64,000 nt of DNA from Pseudomonas maioricensis (GCF_022790535.1 NZ_LOHG01000001.1:238046-302045); one strand, 5' to 3'. Shown: positions 45,471 through 54,662, numbered from the stretch's first letter. Translations and numbers: made by a program. Notes: generated by a model from the letters alone, not told the origin.

Positions 45471-46157
45471 CTAAGGTTGTTGCGACTCCAGTGGCAACTG
45501 AGGTCCTAGTCCTCGATCAACTGTCTCTGGTATATCAATCTTGACTCGCAAGCTTCCTGCGCCGGTCAGGGCTTCCGTCAGCCCTTTATGCAGGTTGATT
45601 TGCGAGGCAACTATCTGAGGATCAACAGCAATCCCAGTCACGTTCATGCTTATGGGCTGTTCGCCGCCAAGCACCTTTATAGCGAGTCGACGAACCTGAA
45701 GCTGCTCACTCTCCATGTCTGTATGTCCACGAGGGATGTATGCACCGTTCCTCAGTAGAACTCTGTCGTACCTCAAGTCCAGGTCGGTAGCCATGGCCGA
45801 AAGCAGCAAAACGAGCATCTCTGTTTGCTTTTCCATCCAGCGGTCGTAGTTGTGCTCGTTCAGATCGGTCGTAAGATGCGCTAGGTAGTCTCTCCATGAA
45901 TCGAGCACATCCGTTTCGGACTTAATTCGCTGTCGCTTGCTCCCGCCGTTGAAGACCAAGTCAATCATGTTTAAAGCTTCAACATGGCTCGGTGATAAGC
46001 GCGATGCCCTTGTGGCCATCAAGGTGCTAAAAATCCTCATTTTATGATCCTTGAGGGAGTTTCTGCGCTCGAGAAACTTTTGTACCTGCACTGCGAAGAT
46101 GGGGCCTAAGAAGGTTGCAACGATCGTACTGGCCCCCAAGATCAATGCTGTTTCCAT
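45471..46157 (-). CDS. DUF6680-like membrane-anchored protein
   Basis: 228 residues from the ATG at 46157 (GGGAG upstream). One N-terminal helix (TALILGASTIVATFLGPIFAV) is followed by HKMRIFSTLMATRASRLSPS and HVEALNMIDLVF, which match the DUF6680 family. The remainder is soluble and helical. The function is unknown. It is divergent from the small gene at 46283, and both are near the left border of the island. Confidence 0.62.
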   Translation of the reverse strand: METALILGASTIVATFLGPIFAVQVQKFLERRNSLKDHKMRIFSTLMATRASRLSPSHVEALNMIDLVFNGGSKRQRIKSETDVLDSWRDYLAHLTTDLNEHNYDRWMEKQTEMLVLLLSAMATDLDLRYDRVLLRNGAYIPRGHTDMESEQLQVRRLAIKVLGGEQPISMNVTGIAVDPQIVASQINLHKGLTEALTGAGSLRVKIDIPETVDRGLGPQLPLESQQP

Positions 46158-46282
46158 TCCGGTTGCTCCCTTGCTAAAAATCCAGTTTGGCACCAATAGG
46201 CTGTCTTATCCATAAAACGACAATTCATGGGGCGGCAAAATCTGAGCTAGGATCACTGCTCACCTAGCACGGAGCGAAATAC

Positions 46283-46870
46283 ATGTCATTCGAAAGTATG
46301 ATGCTGGACACGCTGGAGCTGCTGAAGCAGGATGGAAGCCGAGTAACTGGGATTAAGGGCAGTGTCCAAAAAGGGAAAATTATTACGTTTGATAGCTCAG
46401 TCCTTATTGACCCAAAGGATCTGCTGTTGAGGCGGGCCACTAATGGTGCTGAAGAAACTTACGAGGTGCTTGACCCGGTTTTTCATGAGGCATTCCATGG
46501 AATTCCTGCGAGCTATCAGATTGAAGTTAAAAAGCTTGGTGTGCCCGAGGCTAAGCAGCAGGTGCATAGCATTGTTTATAACGTTTCGGGGGCTGGAGCT
46601 AGGGTCAACCATCAATCCATCGACAATTCGATCAACACTATTACCCTCGACTCGCAGATACAGGGAAATCTCAACACAATCCGGGAAGAGATTGAAAGGT
46701 CAGAGCTGCTCAAAACTCAAAAAGAGTCGGCTTTCGATGTCGTAGAAGAGCTGCAGCGTCAGTTTGAGTCAGGGAAACCACGAAAGACCGTTATTTCTGC
46801 CTTGCTGGGGGCGCTCCCGAGCATTGCAACAATCACTAAGGCGGTCGGTGCCATTGCAGCAGCTATCTGA
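46283..46870 (+). CDS. Hypothetical protein with hydrophobic C-terminus
   Basis: 195 residues, not recognised by family. Residues 1-100 are mixed alpha/beta. Near 105-125 the stretch NHQSIDNSINTITLDSQIQG precedes a coiled-coil (ESAFDVVEELQRQFESGK) and a hydrophobic Ala/Ile tail (VISALLGALPSIATITKAVG). This N-S-x-D-N-S-x-N then coiled-coil then hydrophobic tail pattern recalls C-terminal parts of some AbiTii-type abortive-infection proteins; the likeness is from memory and weak. It is divergent from the DUF6680 gene. Confidence 0.5.
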   Translation: MSFESMMLDTLELLKQDGSRVTGIKGSVQKGKIITFDSSVLIDPKDLLLRRATNGAEETYEVLDPVFHEAFHGIPASYQIEVKKLGVPEAKQQVHSIVYNVSGAGARVNHQSIDNSINTITLDSQIQGNLNTIREEIERSELLKTQKESAFDVVEELQRQFESGKPRKTVISALLGALPSIATITKAVGAIAAAI

Positions 46871-47288
46871 AATTGGTAAGCGGCGGGCTTGGCATCGGCG
46901 CTGGCCAGGCTCATCAGCCTCAAAGGATTGGGGCGCTAGTATTTTTAGCGCCCTCTAAAATAAATTGGAGACAGAGATCTACCAGCACTGCGTGGTGGTG
47001 TGATGGCGAGAGCCTTCGAATACCCGAGAAAAACCGAACTTATACTTTGATGTATTTGAGAAATGGAGTGCCTGATGCCTTGCCACTCATATTTGTTCGC
47101 TCTAGGGTTCCTCGGTGGGCCCGGAGGCATGAGAGAGTCAACGGGACACCCTTTGCTCTGTAGATCAACTTCCTTTGCCGAGAAATGGAGCCCAAGTCCC
47201 AGTTTCTTCCCGTGAATTTACCGAGGCAATTGGCTACTATGAGTCCTTGCAGGCGACTTCAGTCCTGCTACCGAGCAAGGACGCAACA
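46871..47288. other. Spacer with one hairpin, no gene seen
   Basis: GGGCGCTA/TAGCGCCC at 46931-46953 is a probable terminator for the small gene upstream. An open frame up to 47163 has no recognisable start or product. The promoter of the 47289 gene should lie in its right half. Confidence 0.4.
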
Positions 47289-48137
47289 ATGAGCTTACTC
47301 CACCTCCATTTCGACGGTCACATCACCCAAAACCATACGGTGAGCTTAAGGACTCTTGGAAGAAGCCTTCATCACCTTCAGGGCGCAGTGAATCGTGCGC
47401 ACTTGGACGTCAAATATGGGGAAGTTTGGAAAAATGCCCGCCTCAGGGCTGAGGACTATGCGGAAACAGAGCTATGGTCAAGGCCTCCTCAAGAGGGCGG
47501 ATTCATCATTGAGTTCGTGGAGAATAGTCCTCGAATAAAGAAGACTCTGGCGAGAATCATCAGTGCAATTACCCCGCCAATGGAGGCGGCTCGTCTGGGC
47601 GCATTAGCTAATGCAAGTTCATTGGCCGAGCAGTCAGCTATACGGGAAATGCAGGTAGACAAAGGCATAGTTGAGCCTCAAAGCTATGAGAAATTTCTAC
47701 CTGATGCCTCCCAACATCCTTACGGTGATCGCGCAATCAATAAAGAGGTAGATCAGCTGATCAGCGTTGTACGGAATGCAAACGCTGGACAAAGCACAAT
47801 TGAGCTGATAGTTGACGCTGGCCAACCTAAAGCTTTTAAATTTAACAAGGCGACTAGCCAAAACTTCCATGCCATAGTGTCTCAGCGCCACCTTGGCGAG
47901 CCTTTGTTGTTCTCTGTGAAGGTAACAGAGCTTGATGCAATAAATAAAACAGCAAAAGTTTTTAATGTCGTAACTGAACGCATGATCAAACTCCAGTATA
48001 GGAGCGACATCGAGTTTAATATGATAAAGGGATACCTTGGTGTAAATGCACCAATGAATTTCGTCGGTAGCCCGGTTTATGAAGGCGGGGCGTATGATAC
48101 TAAAGGTGGTGATGTGTTTTTTATCAGGCTCGCCTAA
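47289..48137 (+). CDS. Hypothetical protein, first of a coupled pair
   Basis: 282 residues from the ATG at 47289; the frame extends to 47175. The N-terminal half has HFDGHITQNHTVSLRTLGRS and a conserved-looking TELWSRPPQEGGFIIEFVEN. The C-terminal half is beta-rich (STIELIVDAGQPKAFKF, FSVKVTELDAINKTAKVF). No signal, metal or nucleotide motif is present. The final A of the stop is the first base of the next gene's ATG (TAATG). The function is not recognised; the pair with a membrane protein gene suggests a soluble regulator or sensor for it. Confidence 0.55.
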   Translation: MSLLHLHFDGHITQNHTVSLRTLGRSLHHLQGAVNRAHLDVKYGEVWKNARLRAEDYAETELWSRPPQEGGFIIEFVENSPRIKKTLARIISAITPPMEAARLGALANASSLAEQSAIREMQVDKGIVEPQSYEKFLPDASQHPYGDRAINKEVDQLISVVRNANAGQSTIELIVDAGQPKAFKFNKATSQNFHAIVSQRHLGEPLLFSVKVTELDAINKTAKVFNVVTERMIKLQYRSDIEFNMIKGYLGVNAPMNFVGSPVYEGGAYDTKGGDVFFIRLA

Positions 48138-48820
48138 TGGATAAGCTTCTTGAGTATTGCAAAAAACGATACGATGAAGAACTTGGATTCAAGTTCAGTT
48201 TATCCAATATCTATAGCTGGATTTTTTTCGTCCTATGCATCAACATAGGCTCTGCTGACCCAAGCCCCGACATCTATCGTGGCCTGAAAGATATGAAGGT
48301 GAAATCACTAATTGACATGACCGAAGGTGTCATACCATCCCTAGCGATAGCTGACCTTCTTGCCTCAGTGGCTTTTGTAATTTCACTAGCATGGCTATCA
48401 AGAAAACTATCAGAAGGACTTTTCTTTTTATTTACTTTGAAGTCGGACTTTCAGCTCCTCATTATTGATATTACGATAATCTATCACGGCTTTAAGTATG
48501 ACGAAGCAAAGAGGAAAGCTTTTGGGCTGGATGCGAAAGCCGAAATAGATCGAAATCAGAAGAAAGCCAGGAGGATCCGCTCACTTGGGGAGGTATTCCT
48601 AGCGATGTCGCTAGGGATTCTTTTTGCCCTAAGTTTTACATGGACGAATATTTTAATATCTTTGGCTAGCGCTATCGCATTTCTAATCGCTACTTGGCGC
48701 TCGTTCAGCTTCTTCATCTCTTCAATTTTGCCGTACTACGTAGCTATCAAGTATTCTAACGGCGAGCTACTTCAGATCAAAGAAGCCTATTTGAAAAACT
48801 TATCTACTGATCAACTATAA
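48137..48820 (+). CDS. Multi-pass membrane protein, second of a coupled pair
   Basis: 227 residues with about five hydrophobic segments: IYSWIFFVLCINIGS, IADLLASVAFVISLAW, a weak one (GLFFLFTLKSDFQLL), FLAMSLGILFALSFTW and ILISLASAIAFLIATWRSFS. A charged loop (YDEAKRKAFGLDAKAE) separates the halves. The start overlaps the previous stop (TAATG), showing translational coupling. The function is unknown. A small multi-pass protein next to a soluble partner is common among toxic membrane effectors and channels, which is only suggestive. Confidence 0.55.
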   Translation: MDKLLEYCKKRYDEELGFKFSLSNIYSWIFFVLCINIGSADPSPDIYRGLKDMKVKSLIDMTEGVIPSLAIADLLASVAFVISLAWLSRKLSEGLFFLFTLKSDFQLLIIDITIIYHGFKYDEAKRKAFGLDAKAEIDRNQKKARRIRSLGEVFLAMSLGILFALSFTWTNILISLASAIAFLIATWRSFSFFISSILPYYVAIKYSNGELLQIKEAYLKNLSTDQL

Positions 48821-49361
48821 ATTCCAACTCTTACCTTTGGTTCGGGTCCGGGGCTGATCACGGCGCTGCCAGCGGTAATAACCATCCGAGTCTCCATTAA
48901 TCAAGAGATCGTTTTTGTACGCGCTGTATTGCAAGTTAACCGCTTGAGCGTACTGGCGACAATTTCCGCCACACCGCTCAGCTCCTACAGTCGCGTCGGG
49001 TGTTGCCAGCAACCATGCCTTGCGCCCTAAATCGTCCACTTCTTCACCCAGGGCAAGGTATATCCCGACGAACCCGATAAACGAGTCAGCCGTGGTGCTT
49101 AATAAGGCGGAGATCCCCGGCGCCAGCAGCGAGGCCGCCAGAGAAGTCACCTGCAGCCACCACCAGCGCGATTCCCACGACCGTTTGCAATCCTCCACTG
49201 CTCTTGCTGCCTTCAACGATAGGCGCGATCCGAATTGTCCCGCTGACAGTTGGATTGCTGATCTCATCCATACCGATATTGCGATCACCGTAGTACATGG
49301 CGAAGACGATCCCTTTTGACTGGGCCTCGTTCATGTGCTGCGTAAAGCCTTTATGAAGCAC
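48821..49361 (-). pseudogene. Prophage tail assembly (lambda I-like) gene remnant
   Basis: The minus-strand frame starting at 49361 reads AQSKGIVFAMYYGDRNIGMD then NPTVSGTIRIAPIVEGSKSS and QTVVGIALVVAAG, the core of phage lambda protein I-like tail assembly proteins. It then shifts frame near 49160 into VTSLAASLLAPGISALL. The rest of the frame to 48815 is of uncertain origin. N-terminal and C-terminal parts are missing. It is a leftover of a prophage that once occupied this tRNA locus. Confidence 0.55.
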
Positions 49362-49383
49362 GCCAAGTGCCCGACTACTTCAG

Positions 49384-49797
49384 TTATGTCGCTACCGAAC
49401 AGATTGTGTTCTTTGCCGAGGCGCTTATTCCGTCACTATCACCGCGGGCAAGTTGTCGCTCGATCCAATCCTTGTTGTATCCGCGGCCGTTCAGTTCGGT
49501 GGACAGCAGGTGGCGGAAGCCGTGGCCGGTCTGCCGGTTCTCGTAACCCATGAGGTGTAGTGCTTTGTTAATCGTGTTTTCGCTCATCGGGCGTTCAGAG
49601 TTTTGCTGGCCAGCAAACGCCAGTGCGTACTCGCCGGTGAATGGCTTTAACTCCTGCAGGATCTTCACCGCCTGGCTTGGCAGCGGAACGACGTGAGGGC
49701 GGCGAGCCTTCATGCGAGACGACCGAACCGGCCATGCCCCAGCTCTGACCCAAAACTCTGGGCTGGCAAGGTAGGTTTGGAAAATCGCGGACAACAA
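49384..49797 (-). pseudogene. Tyrosine integrase fragment (P4-like)
   Basis: 137 codons. The homologous part is about 49432-49735: MKARRPHVVPLPSQAVKIL, then GHGFRHLLSTELNGRGYNKD and WIERQLARGDSD. This is the catalytic domain of P4-type integrases with the Arg of GHGFRH but without the C-terminal tyrosine; an unrelated tail of 15 codons follows. The N-terminal DNA-binding domains are absent. It sits beside the att-like copy at 49795, as expected for an int gene next to its site, and can no longer act. Confidence 0.75.
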
Positions 49798-49888
49798 AAA
49801 GCCCGCACGAGGCGGGCTTCTTGTGTGCTTTCAGGTGTGCTTGGCATCACCTGAAAACGAAAGGTGGTGCCAGAGACGGAATCGAACC
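49795..49888. other. Att-like direct repeat: tRNA-Phe 3' end plus terminator copy
   Basis: 94 bp with five substitutions and one missing C relative to 53043-53137. It contains a GCCCGCACGAGGCGGGC hairpin, a TTTCAGGTG/CACCTGAAA inverted repeat and the last 24 nt of the tRNA (TGGTGCC-AGAGACGG...). The tRNA body is missing, so this is an integration scar. Confidence 0.8.
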
Positions 49889-50199
49889 TTGCTATTTTGA
49901 TTAGCATTTACTAATGGTTTTTGGAGTTTGGTTTTTGTCTACTCACAAATCTACTTTCTTTTCTAGATGCTGCCGTATTCTCAACTCATCTGAACCGCAG
50001 ACTACGAGCGAATATCATCCTCTCTGGGGTAAGAGTGGACTTCATGGATCGACGCCTATCGGCAGGATATTGCTCGTCGCTTCCCTGGCAGGGCTGAACC
50101 CATGACTGGAAGGTGTAGGCGGGGGGCTCTTTTGGGTGACGTATGGGCACTGTGTTTCACGGGATAAAACAAGAAGGTATCGCCAAGGAACGTCTGTTA
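49889..50199. other. Spacer right of the att-like copy, no gene seen
   Basis: AT-rich first 100 bp, then no coding signal; lies downstream of the HEPN-like gene. Confidence 0.4.
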
Positions 50200-50961
50200 T
50201 TAAGGCAGTAAGTTCGGAGCTTCGCCTGCACGTCTTCTACGCATAGACGATTGAGCTTGGATTACAACGTCCGAGAACGGTCTATCTGCTCTGTTTGCTA
50301 CCGCTAATCCAAAGCCAAAAAAATATGGCTCTTCCTCTCTACTTAGCGACTTCAAGGCCTTCTCTCTATGGGCATGTATCTGAGCGCCTACGGCGTCTTT
50401 GTAGTACTCGTCCAGCCGCAGCACTTCATCCATAATCAGCCGAAAGACTACCTCTCCGAACCCAAAGGCTTCCTTGCTAGTGGGGAAATATCCTTTATGG
50501 ATTACCGAGTTGCGCAGCTTTGACAGAGATTGGGGAAGCATTGCAGGTGGCTTGCCGTCCTTCAAGGTTCTCAATCCTATGTACATCCCAAGCTGACGTT
50601 CAGACTGGGCTGCGACTGACTTCCACATTACTTCTAGCTCATTGATGTCAACCTTATCGGACGTCAGTTGCACACGAATGGAAAATTCGTATAGCCGCTC
50701 CAATGCGGCGGCAAAGCTGCTTACTGACTCCCGTAAATAACAGTCAACTAGAGCTTCTAAACCGCTTTCGAAAAGCAGCTCAAAAGGAAGATTATCGAGG
50801 ATCGCCACAAGTTCATGTCCTTCCGGACAGGCTGCTCGGTAAAGATTATGTTCTTGGACGAGTACCGTTCTGCTTCGTAGCAGTATGCCCTCTGGGCTAA
50901 AGTCGCCCTCCGTAACTTGGGCGGCGAAAGCGCATTTGGAGCAAGGGATCATGATTTCCAA
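50200..50961 (-). CDS. Zinc-ribbon plus HEPN-like protein
   Basis: About 253 residues. Near the N-terminus CSKC (Cys7, Cys10) and CPEGH (Cys45, His49) could form a zinc ribbon. A helical domain follows with LRNSVIHKGYFPTSKEA (Arg150-Asn to His155), the Rx4H motif of HEPN domains, many of which are RNases in toxin and defence systems. The TTG at 50961 has AAGGAG 6 nt upstream; ATG 50952 is the alternative. It lies between two tRNA-Phe att copies together with one membrane protein gene. It is not a named system to my knowledge; DUF4145-type proteins have a similar layout. Confidence 0.6.
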   Translation of the reverse strand: MEIMIPCSKCAFAAQVTEGDFSPEGILLRSRTVLVQEHNLYRAACPEGHELVAILDNLPFELLFESGLEALVDCYLRESVSSFAAALERLYEFSIRVQLTSDKVDINELEVMWKSVAAQSERQLGMYIGLRTLKDGKPPAMLPQSLSKLRNSVIHKGYFPTSKEAFGFGEVVFRLIMDEVLRLDEYYKDAVGAQIHAHREKALKSLSREEEPYFFGFGLAVANRADRPFSDVVIQAQSSMRRRRAGEAPNLLP

Positions 50962-51140
50962 TTTTCTCTCCTTCGCTGCTGCCTTATTCAATGCCGAATG
51001 TTGAATGGCCTCAACACCTATTAAAATCAGCTGCCAAGCTCCCGCCCAACGAGGGTTACAGTCTTTTTTCGGTCAACAGCGTCTATTTCTAAAGTGCCGC
51101 ATACAAACTATTTGCTCACGTATTGAGCGCCGCGTAGTTC

Positions 51141-52763
51141 TCAGATCGCAGCGCCCAGTGCAGCGTCGAGCTCCTCACTAAAACGCTCCAGATGACCTCG
51201 AAGTACATGATCCTGTCCATCGAAGCATTGTTTCAGAATATGCAGATAGTCATTATGTTCCCTGAAGCCATAGGGTTCGATTAGGTGCACGCGCATTATC
51301 CTGGCCAATGGCTCCAGGTGTGCATTCTTTCCCAGGTCCCCTAGTGTGGTGAGTGCCACACCAAGCAATTCCTCTTTGAGTCGGCGGGGCACACGCGGCG
51401 ACATCAATATGGCCCGGATAACACGACCGATGGCTTCTGCGGCTTCGAAGGAAATGTGGACGTGATTGCCCTCGCGTTGGTTGGGAAGCAGCACGTCGCC
51501 AGGCTTAGTCAGAACATCTGCATCCCTCACCCACACCGTGGTAGCGTCAACGACCTCGTACAGCAGGTAGCCGAGTGGCGTCGGGAACTCGTGGTTTTCG
51601 TCTTCGGGCCGAACGTCGCGAGCGCGGTCTACTAGGCGGCTAGCGAAATGAGGCATGTAGTGGAGCCATAAATGGTCGGCAACACGCTGGTGCAGGCCCT
51701 CTAATACCATGATCCTGAAGAACCAGATGCCTGCATAAACGGGGTCGTGGTGCTTCCCAACATCCTGGAATGTAAGCAGGCGGCCATTGAGTTTCTTTTC
51801 GAGAGCTTCATCCGCATCAATCCGTGCGAGTACAGCCTCGCCGACAGACCGGTAAACCCCGAGACGGGCTGCCACATCAACATCGGCACAGTAGAACCGC
51901 AAGAGGCGATTCTCATCAGGCAGCGCCAGGCGGTGCCCGCCCCCACCAAAGTTGTCATTGTTTTTGAGTTCGCTGAAGAGGACGCTTGCCTCATTGGCCA
52001 ATAGTGCGTTGAAGAACTCGTCTTGGAAGCCCCCCACAAATCGCGTTGCCCGCTCCATGACCTCCATGCAGAGGTATGGTCGAGCGATGGCTATGTGTCC
52101 GGCCAGGCGGCGGGATGACAGTAGCCGCTTCACGACGATAGCAGCACGGCGCTGCACCCGCTGCGAAGGGCCAACCAGGTCGGCAAGCCATTCTCGAAAA
52201 CTGAACCATCTGCTGAATAGCCAGTTCACCGGAGCCCCTTCTCTTAGTGAGATGGCCCCGTCGTCTCGGAAGACAATTTGGAAGTCGGGACGTGGAGGTC
52301 GAAGGGCGTTAGCTAGGCGACTTCGAACGCTCTTCGATGTCGCCAGATTCAGCGCCGATGCGAGATGACGATGTGTTAAGTCGGCGAGCTCCTCAAGCTT
52401 TCCCGCGTGCAAAAGTGCCGTGGTCAGTTCGTCGAACATTCCGAGGTTTCGCCGAGTAAGCCTCGTTTTACGCGACCGCCAATATACAAACCCGGCGAGG
52501 AGCAAGAATAGTAGGTACTGGGTGGCGCTCTTGTCGAAGCCCCACAACCAGGGACCAAAACTAGGAAACCCAAGCGTGGTAAGCACGGGTTGAAAGAAGA
52601 ATCCATGGATGATGAGCAATACGGACCAAATCACCAGCCAATCGAACCAGTTCAGGCTCAGTCGAAAGCTGAGCCTGGCAGTGCTTGGCACAATCGCCCA
52701 AACCGCAGCAATCAAGCCCAACATGGTAAGTAGTGCGCCGGTGTCGATGCCCGCAGGGTTCAT
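51141..52763 (-). CDS. Hypothetical three-helix membrane protein with large cytoplasmic domain
   Basis: 540 residues. Three helices lie in the first 100 residues: LLTMLGLIAAVWAIVPS, WLVIWSVLLIIHGFFF and YLLFLLLAGFVYW. The remaining 430 residues are soluble, helical and Arg/Leu-rich, with no recognisable catalytic motif. Landmarks are SRRLAGHIAIARPYLCMEVM and DVGKHHDPVYAGIWFFRIMV. Composition is GC-richer than the HEPN-like gene. It is the second gene of the 49.9-53.1 kb insert, 180 bp upstream of the HEPN-like gene on the same strand. The function is unknown. Confidence 0.6.
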   Translation of the reverse strand: MNPAGIDTGALLTMLGLIAAVWAIVPSTARLSFRLSLNWFDWLVIWSVLLIIHGFFFQPVLTTLGFPSFGPWLWGFDKSATQYLLFLLLAGFVYWRSRKTRLTRRNLGMFDELTTALLHAGKLEELADLTHRHLASALNLATSKSVRSRLANALRPPRPDFQIVFRDDGAISLREGAPVNWLFSRWFSFREWLADLVGPSQRVQRRAAIVVKRLLSSRRLAGHIAIARPYLCMEVMERATRFVGGFQDEFFNALLANEASVLFSELKNNDNFGGGGHRLALPDENRLLRFYCADVDVAARLGVYRSVGEAVLARIDADEALEKKLNGRLLTFQDVGKHHDPVYAGIWFFRIMVLEGLHQRVADHLWLHYMPHFASRLVDRARDVRPEDENHEFPTPLGYLLYEVVDATTVWVRDADVLTKPGDVLLPNQREGNHVHISFEAAEAIGRVIRAILMSPRVPRRLKEELLGVALTTLGDLGKNAHLEPLARIMRVHLIEPYGFREHNDYLHILKQCFDGQDHVLRGHLERFSEELDAALGAAI

Positions 52764-53042
52764 GGTGTGATCCAGCTTTGGGAGTAGCTAAAAGGGCCAG
52801 CGACTTTGCTGAAGGTTAGACTTGTTTATGGCGACCATGCGGAGCTGAGCGCAAAGAAAAGCGGTGCTCGATACAAGCGCCGCTCCTTGTAGTGGAGGGC
52901 TGATGACAACAACCCCCGCAAGTGAGCTAACGTGTCCCTGATAACTATTCAGGGCATTGGCTCGATTTCATTCTAGGACACGATGCCGCGTCAGACTCAA
53001 TAGTCGTAACCACTGTGGCGCTGGCTGTCTAATTATATAAAG
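52764..53042. other. Spacer left of tRNA-Phe terminator
   Basis: No gene seen. It should contain the promoter for the 540-residue membrane protein gene and the element border. Confidence 0.4.
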
Positions 53043-53137
53043 CAAAAAACCCGCACTAGGCGGGTTTCTTGGGTGCTTTCAGGTGTGCTTGGCATCACCT
53101 GAAAACTAAAGGTGGTGCCCAGAGACGGAATCGAACC
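53043..53137. other. Att-like direct repeat at the intact tRNA-Phe
   Basis: Right-hand copy of the repeat at 49795-49888. It includes the tRNA's own last 25 nt, the TTTCAGGTG inverted repeat and the terminator hairpin. Confidence 0.8.
53044..53068 (-). terminator. tRNA-Phe terminator
   Basis: A hairpin of ACCCGC/GCGGGT type around 53049-53066 followed, on the minus strand, by TTTTTTG. It ends the tRNA-Phe transcript. Confidence 0.7.
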
Positions 53138-53188
53138 GCCGACACGGGGATTTTCAATCCCCTGCTCTACCGACTGAGCTATCTGGGC
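53113..53188 (-). tRNA. tRNA-Phe (GAA)
   Basis: 76 nt on the minus strand, beginning GCCCAGATAGCTCAGTCGG and ending TCTGGGCACCA with CCA encoded. The anticodon loop ATTGAAAAT has GAA. All four stems pair. It is the integration target of the elements to its left. Confidence 0.97.
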
Positions 53189-53289
53189 AACGGGGCGCAT
53201 TAGACGTGTTTTTCAGGGGGTCGTCAAGCATGTTTTCAAAAAAATCTGAATTATTACCGTCGCTTACGACCCGCACTGCTTGAAACGCT

Positions 53290-53562
53290 TTATTTCTCGG
53301 GTGGAACGTAGCCTTCGGCTTGCGCGTATTCTTCGCCGGACAGGAACTTGTCCATCTGGGTCTGGAGGAATTTGCGATCTTCGGCATTCATCATGTTCAG
53401 ACGCTTTTCGTTGATCAGCAGGGTCTGGTGTTTCTGCCAGTCGGCCCAGGCTTTCTGTGAAACGTGATTGAAGATGTCTTCACCTTTGGCGCCAGGGTAA
53501 GGGGCGCGCTCCAGGCCTGGAAGTTCTTCTTTGTACTTGCGGCACATTACGGTGCGGGTCAT
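53290..53562 (-). CDS. yggX: YggX Fe2+-trafficking / oxidative damage protection protein
   Basis: 90 residues, with the family start [17 protein letters not shown] (Cys7 is the conserved cysteine) and [20 protein letters not shown]. YggX protects iron-sulfur clusters from oxidation and helps iron handling in the cytoplasm. It overlaps mutY by ATGA, fitting a link because MutY is an Fe-S protein; the pair is conserved in Gammaproteobacteria. Confidence 0.96.
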   Translation of the reverse strand: MTRTVMCRKYKEELPGLERAPYPGAKGEDIFNHVSQKAWADWQKHQTLLINEKRLNMMNAEDRKFLQTQMDKFLSGEEYAQAEGYVPPEK

Positions 53563-54626
53563 GACGACTCTCCTGCATTCAATACGTCGGCTGCGCGTTT
53601 CAGCAGCTTCTTCACCGGGGCAGCAAGGCCCAGGCGCGGCGGGGTGGCGAGGTTATACCAGAGCCAGTCGGCCTCGGCCACGTGATGAGCAGACTCCTCG
53701 ACCCTGACAAGCCAGGGCTCGATGTTCAGTTGAAAGTGACTGAAGGTATGGATCAGCCCCGGCAGTTCCTGATGTTGGCCCAGCTCCAGCGAGTGTTGCA
53801 CTGCCAGATGCTGAAGGTCCTCGAAGTCGTCCAGCTCCGGCAAGCTCCACAAGCCGCCCCACAGGCCGGTAGACGGACGGCGATAAAGCAGAATCGCGCC
53901 GTCACGGTTGGCAAGCATTGGCATGAGTGTGCGCTTTTGCGGGACTTCCTTGCGCGGCTTGGGAATGGGGTAGCGGGTTTCCAGACCCAGCAGATGCGCT
54001 TCGCAGCCTGACTCCAGCGGGCATAGCAGGCAGCTTGGTTTACTGCGAGTGCATAGCGTGGCGCCCAGATCCATCATTGCCTGGGTGTAGTTGTTCACCC
54101 GGGCATGTGGCGTGAAGCGCTCTGCGGTGGCCCACAACTGTTTTGCGACCTTCGGCTCGCCCGGGTAACCCTCCTGCGCCGTAAAACGCGCCAGAACGCG
54201 TTTGACGTTGCCGTCGAGGATCGGCGCTCGCAAACCCATGCTCAAACTGGCGATGGCCCCGGCAGTCGACAGGCCGATGCCGGGAAGCAAGATCAGTTTT
54301 TCTACATCGCGGGGGAATTCACCGTCGTGATCGGCAACCACGATTTTTGCGGTTTTCTGCAGGTTGCGCGCCCGGGTGTAGTAACCCAGGCCGGTCCACA
54401 GATGCAGCACTTCGTCTTCAGGCGCTTCGGCCAATGCCTGCACGGTGGGTAGGGCGTCCATGAAGCGGTCGAAATAATTCAGTACGGTGCTGACCTGCGT
54501 TTGCTGCAGCATGATTTCCGACACCCACACCCGGTATGGCGTGATGCCTTGCTGCCAAGGCAGATTGTGTCGCCCGTGGCGGTCGTACCAATCAAGCACA
54601 GCGCTGGAGAATTGCTCGGGTTGCAT
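53559..54626 (-). CDS. mutY: A/G-specific adenine DNA glycosylase
   Basis: 355 residues. It removes adenine paired with 8-oxoguanine, preventing G-to-T changes. Active-site Glu lies in [13 protein letters not shown]. The HhH-GPD motif is [19 protein letters not shown] with catalytic Asp in [14 protein letters not shown]. The 4Fe-4S ligands are [17 protein letters not shown] (Cx6Cx2Cx5C). The C-terminal NUDIX-like domain recognises 8-oxoG. It is upstream of and coupled to yggX. Confidence 0.97.
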   Translation of the reverse strand: MQPEQFSSAVLDWYDRHGRHNLPWQQGITPYRVWVSEIMLQQTQVSTVLNYFDRFMDALPTVQALAEAPEDEVLHLWTGLGYYTRARNLQKTAKIVVADHDGEFPRDVEKLILLPGIGLSTAGAIASLSMGLRAPILDGNVKRVLARFTAQEGYPGEPKVAKQLWATAERFTPHARVNNYTQAMMDLGATLCTRSKPSCLLCPLESGCEAHLLGLETRYPIPKPRKEVPQKRTLMPMLANRDGAILLYRRPSTGLWGGLWSLPELDDFEDLQHLAVQHSLELGQHQELPGLIHTFSHFQLNIEPWLVRVEESAHHVAEADWLWYNLATPPRLGLAAPVKKLLKRAADVLNAGESS

Positions 54627-54662
54627 TGCTGATCCGATAAGTGAAATGGATGCATAAAGCGA

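Noticed and set aside
49867..49888. Second tRNA-Phe gene
   Set aside because: Only the last 20-odd bases of the tRNA are present; the acceptor 5' side, D and anticodon stems are absent.
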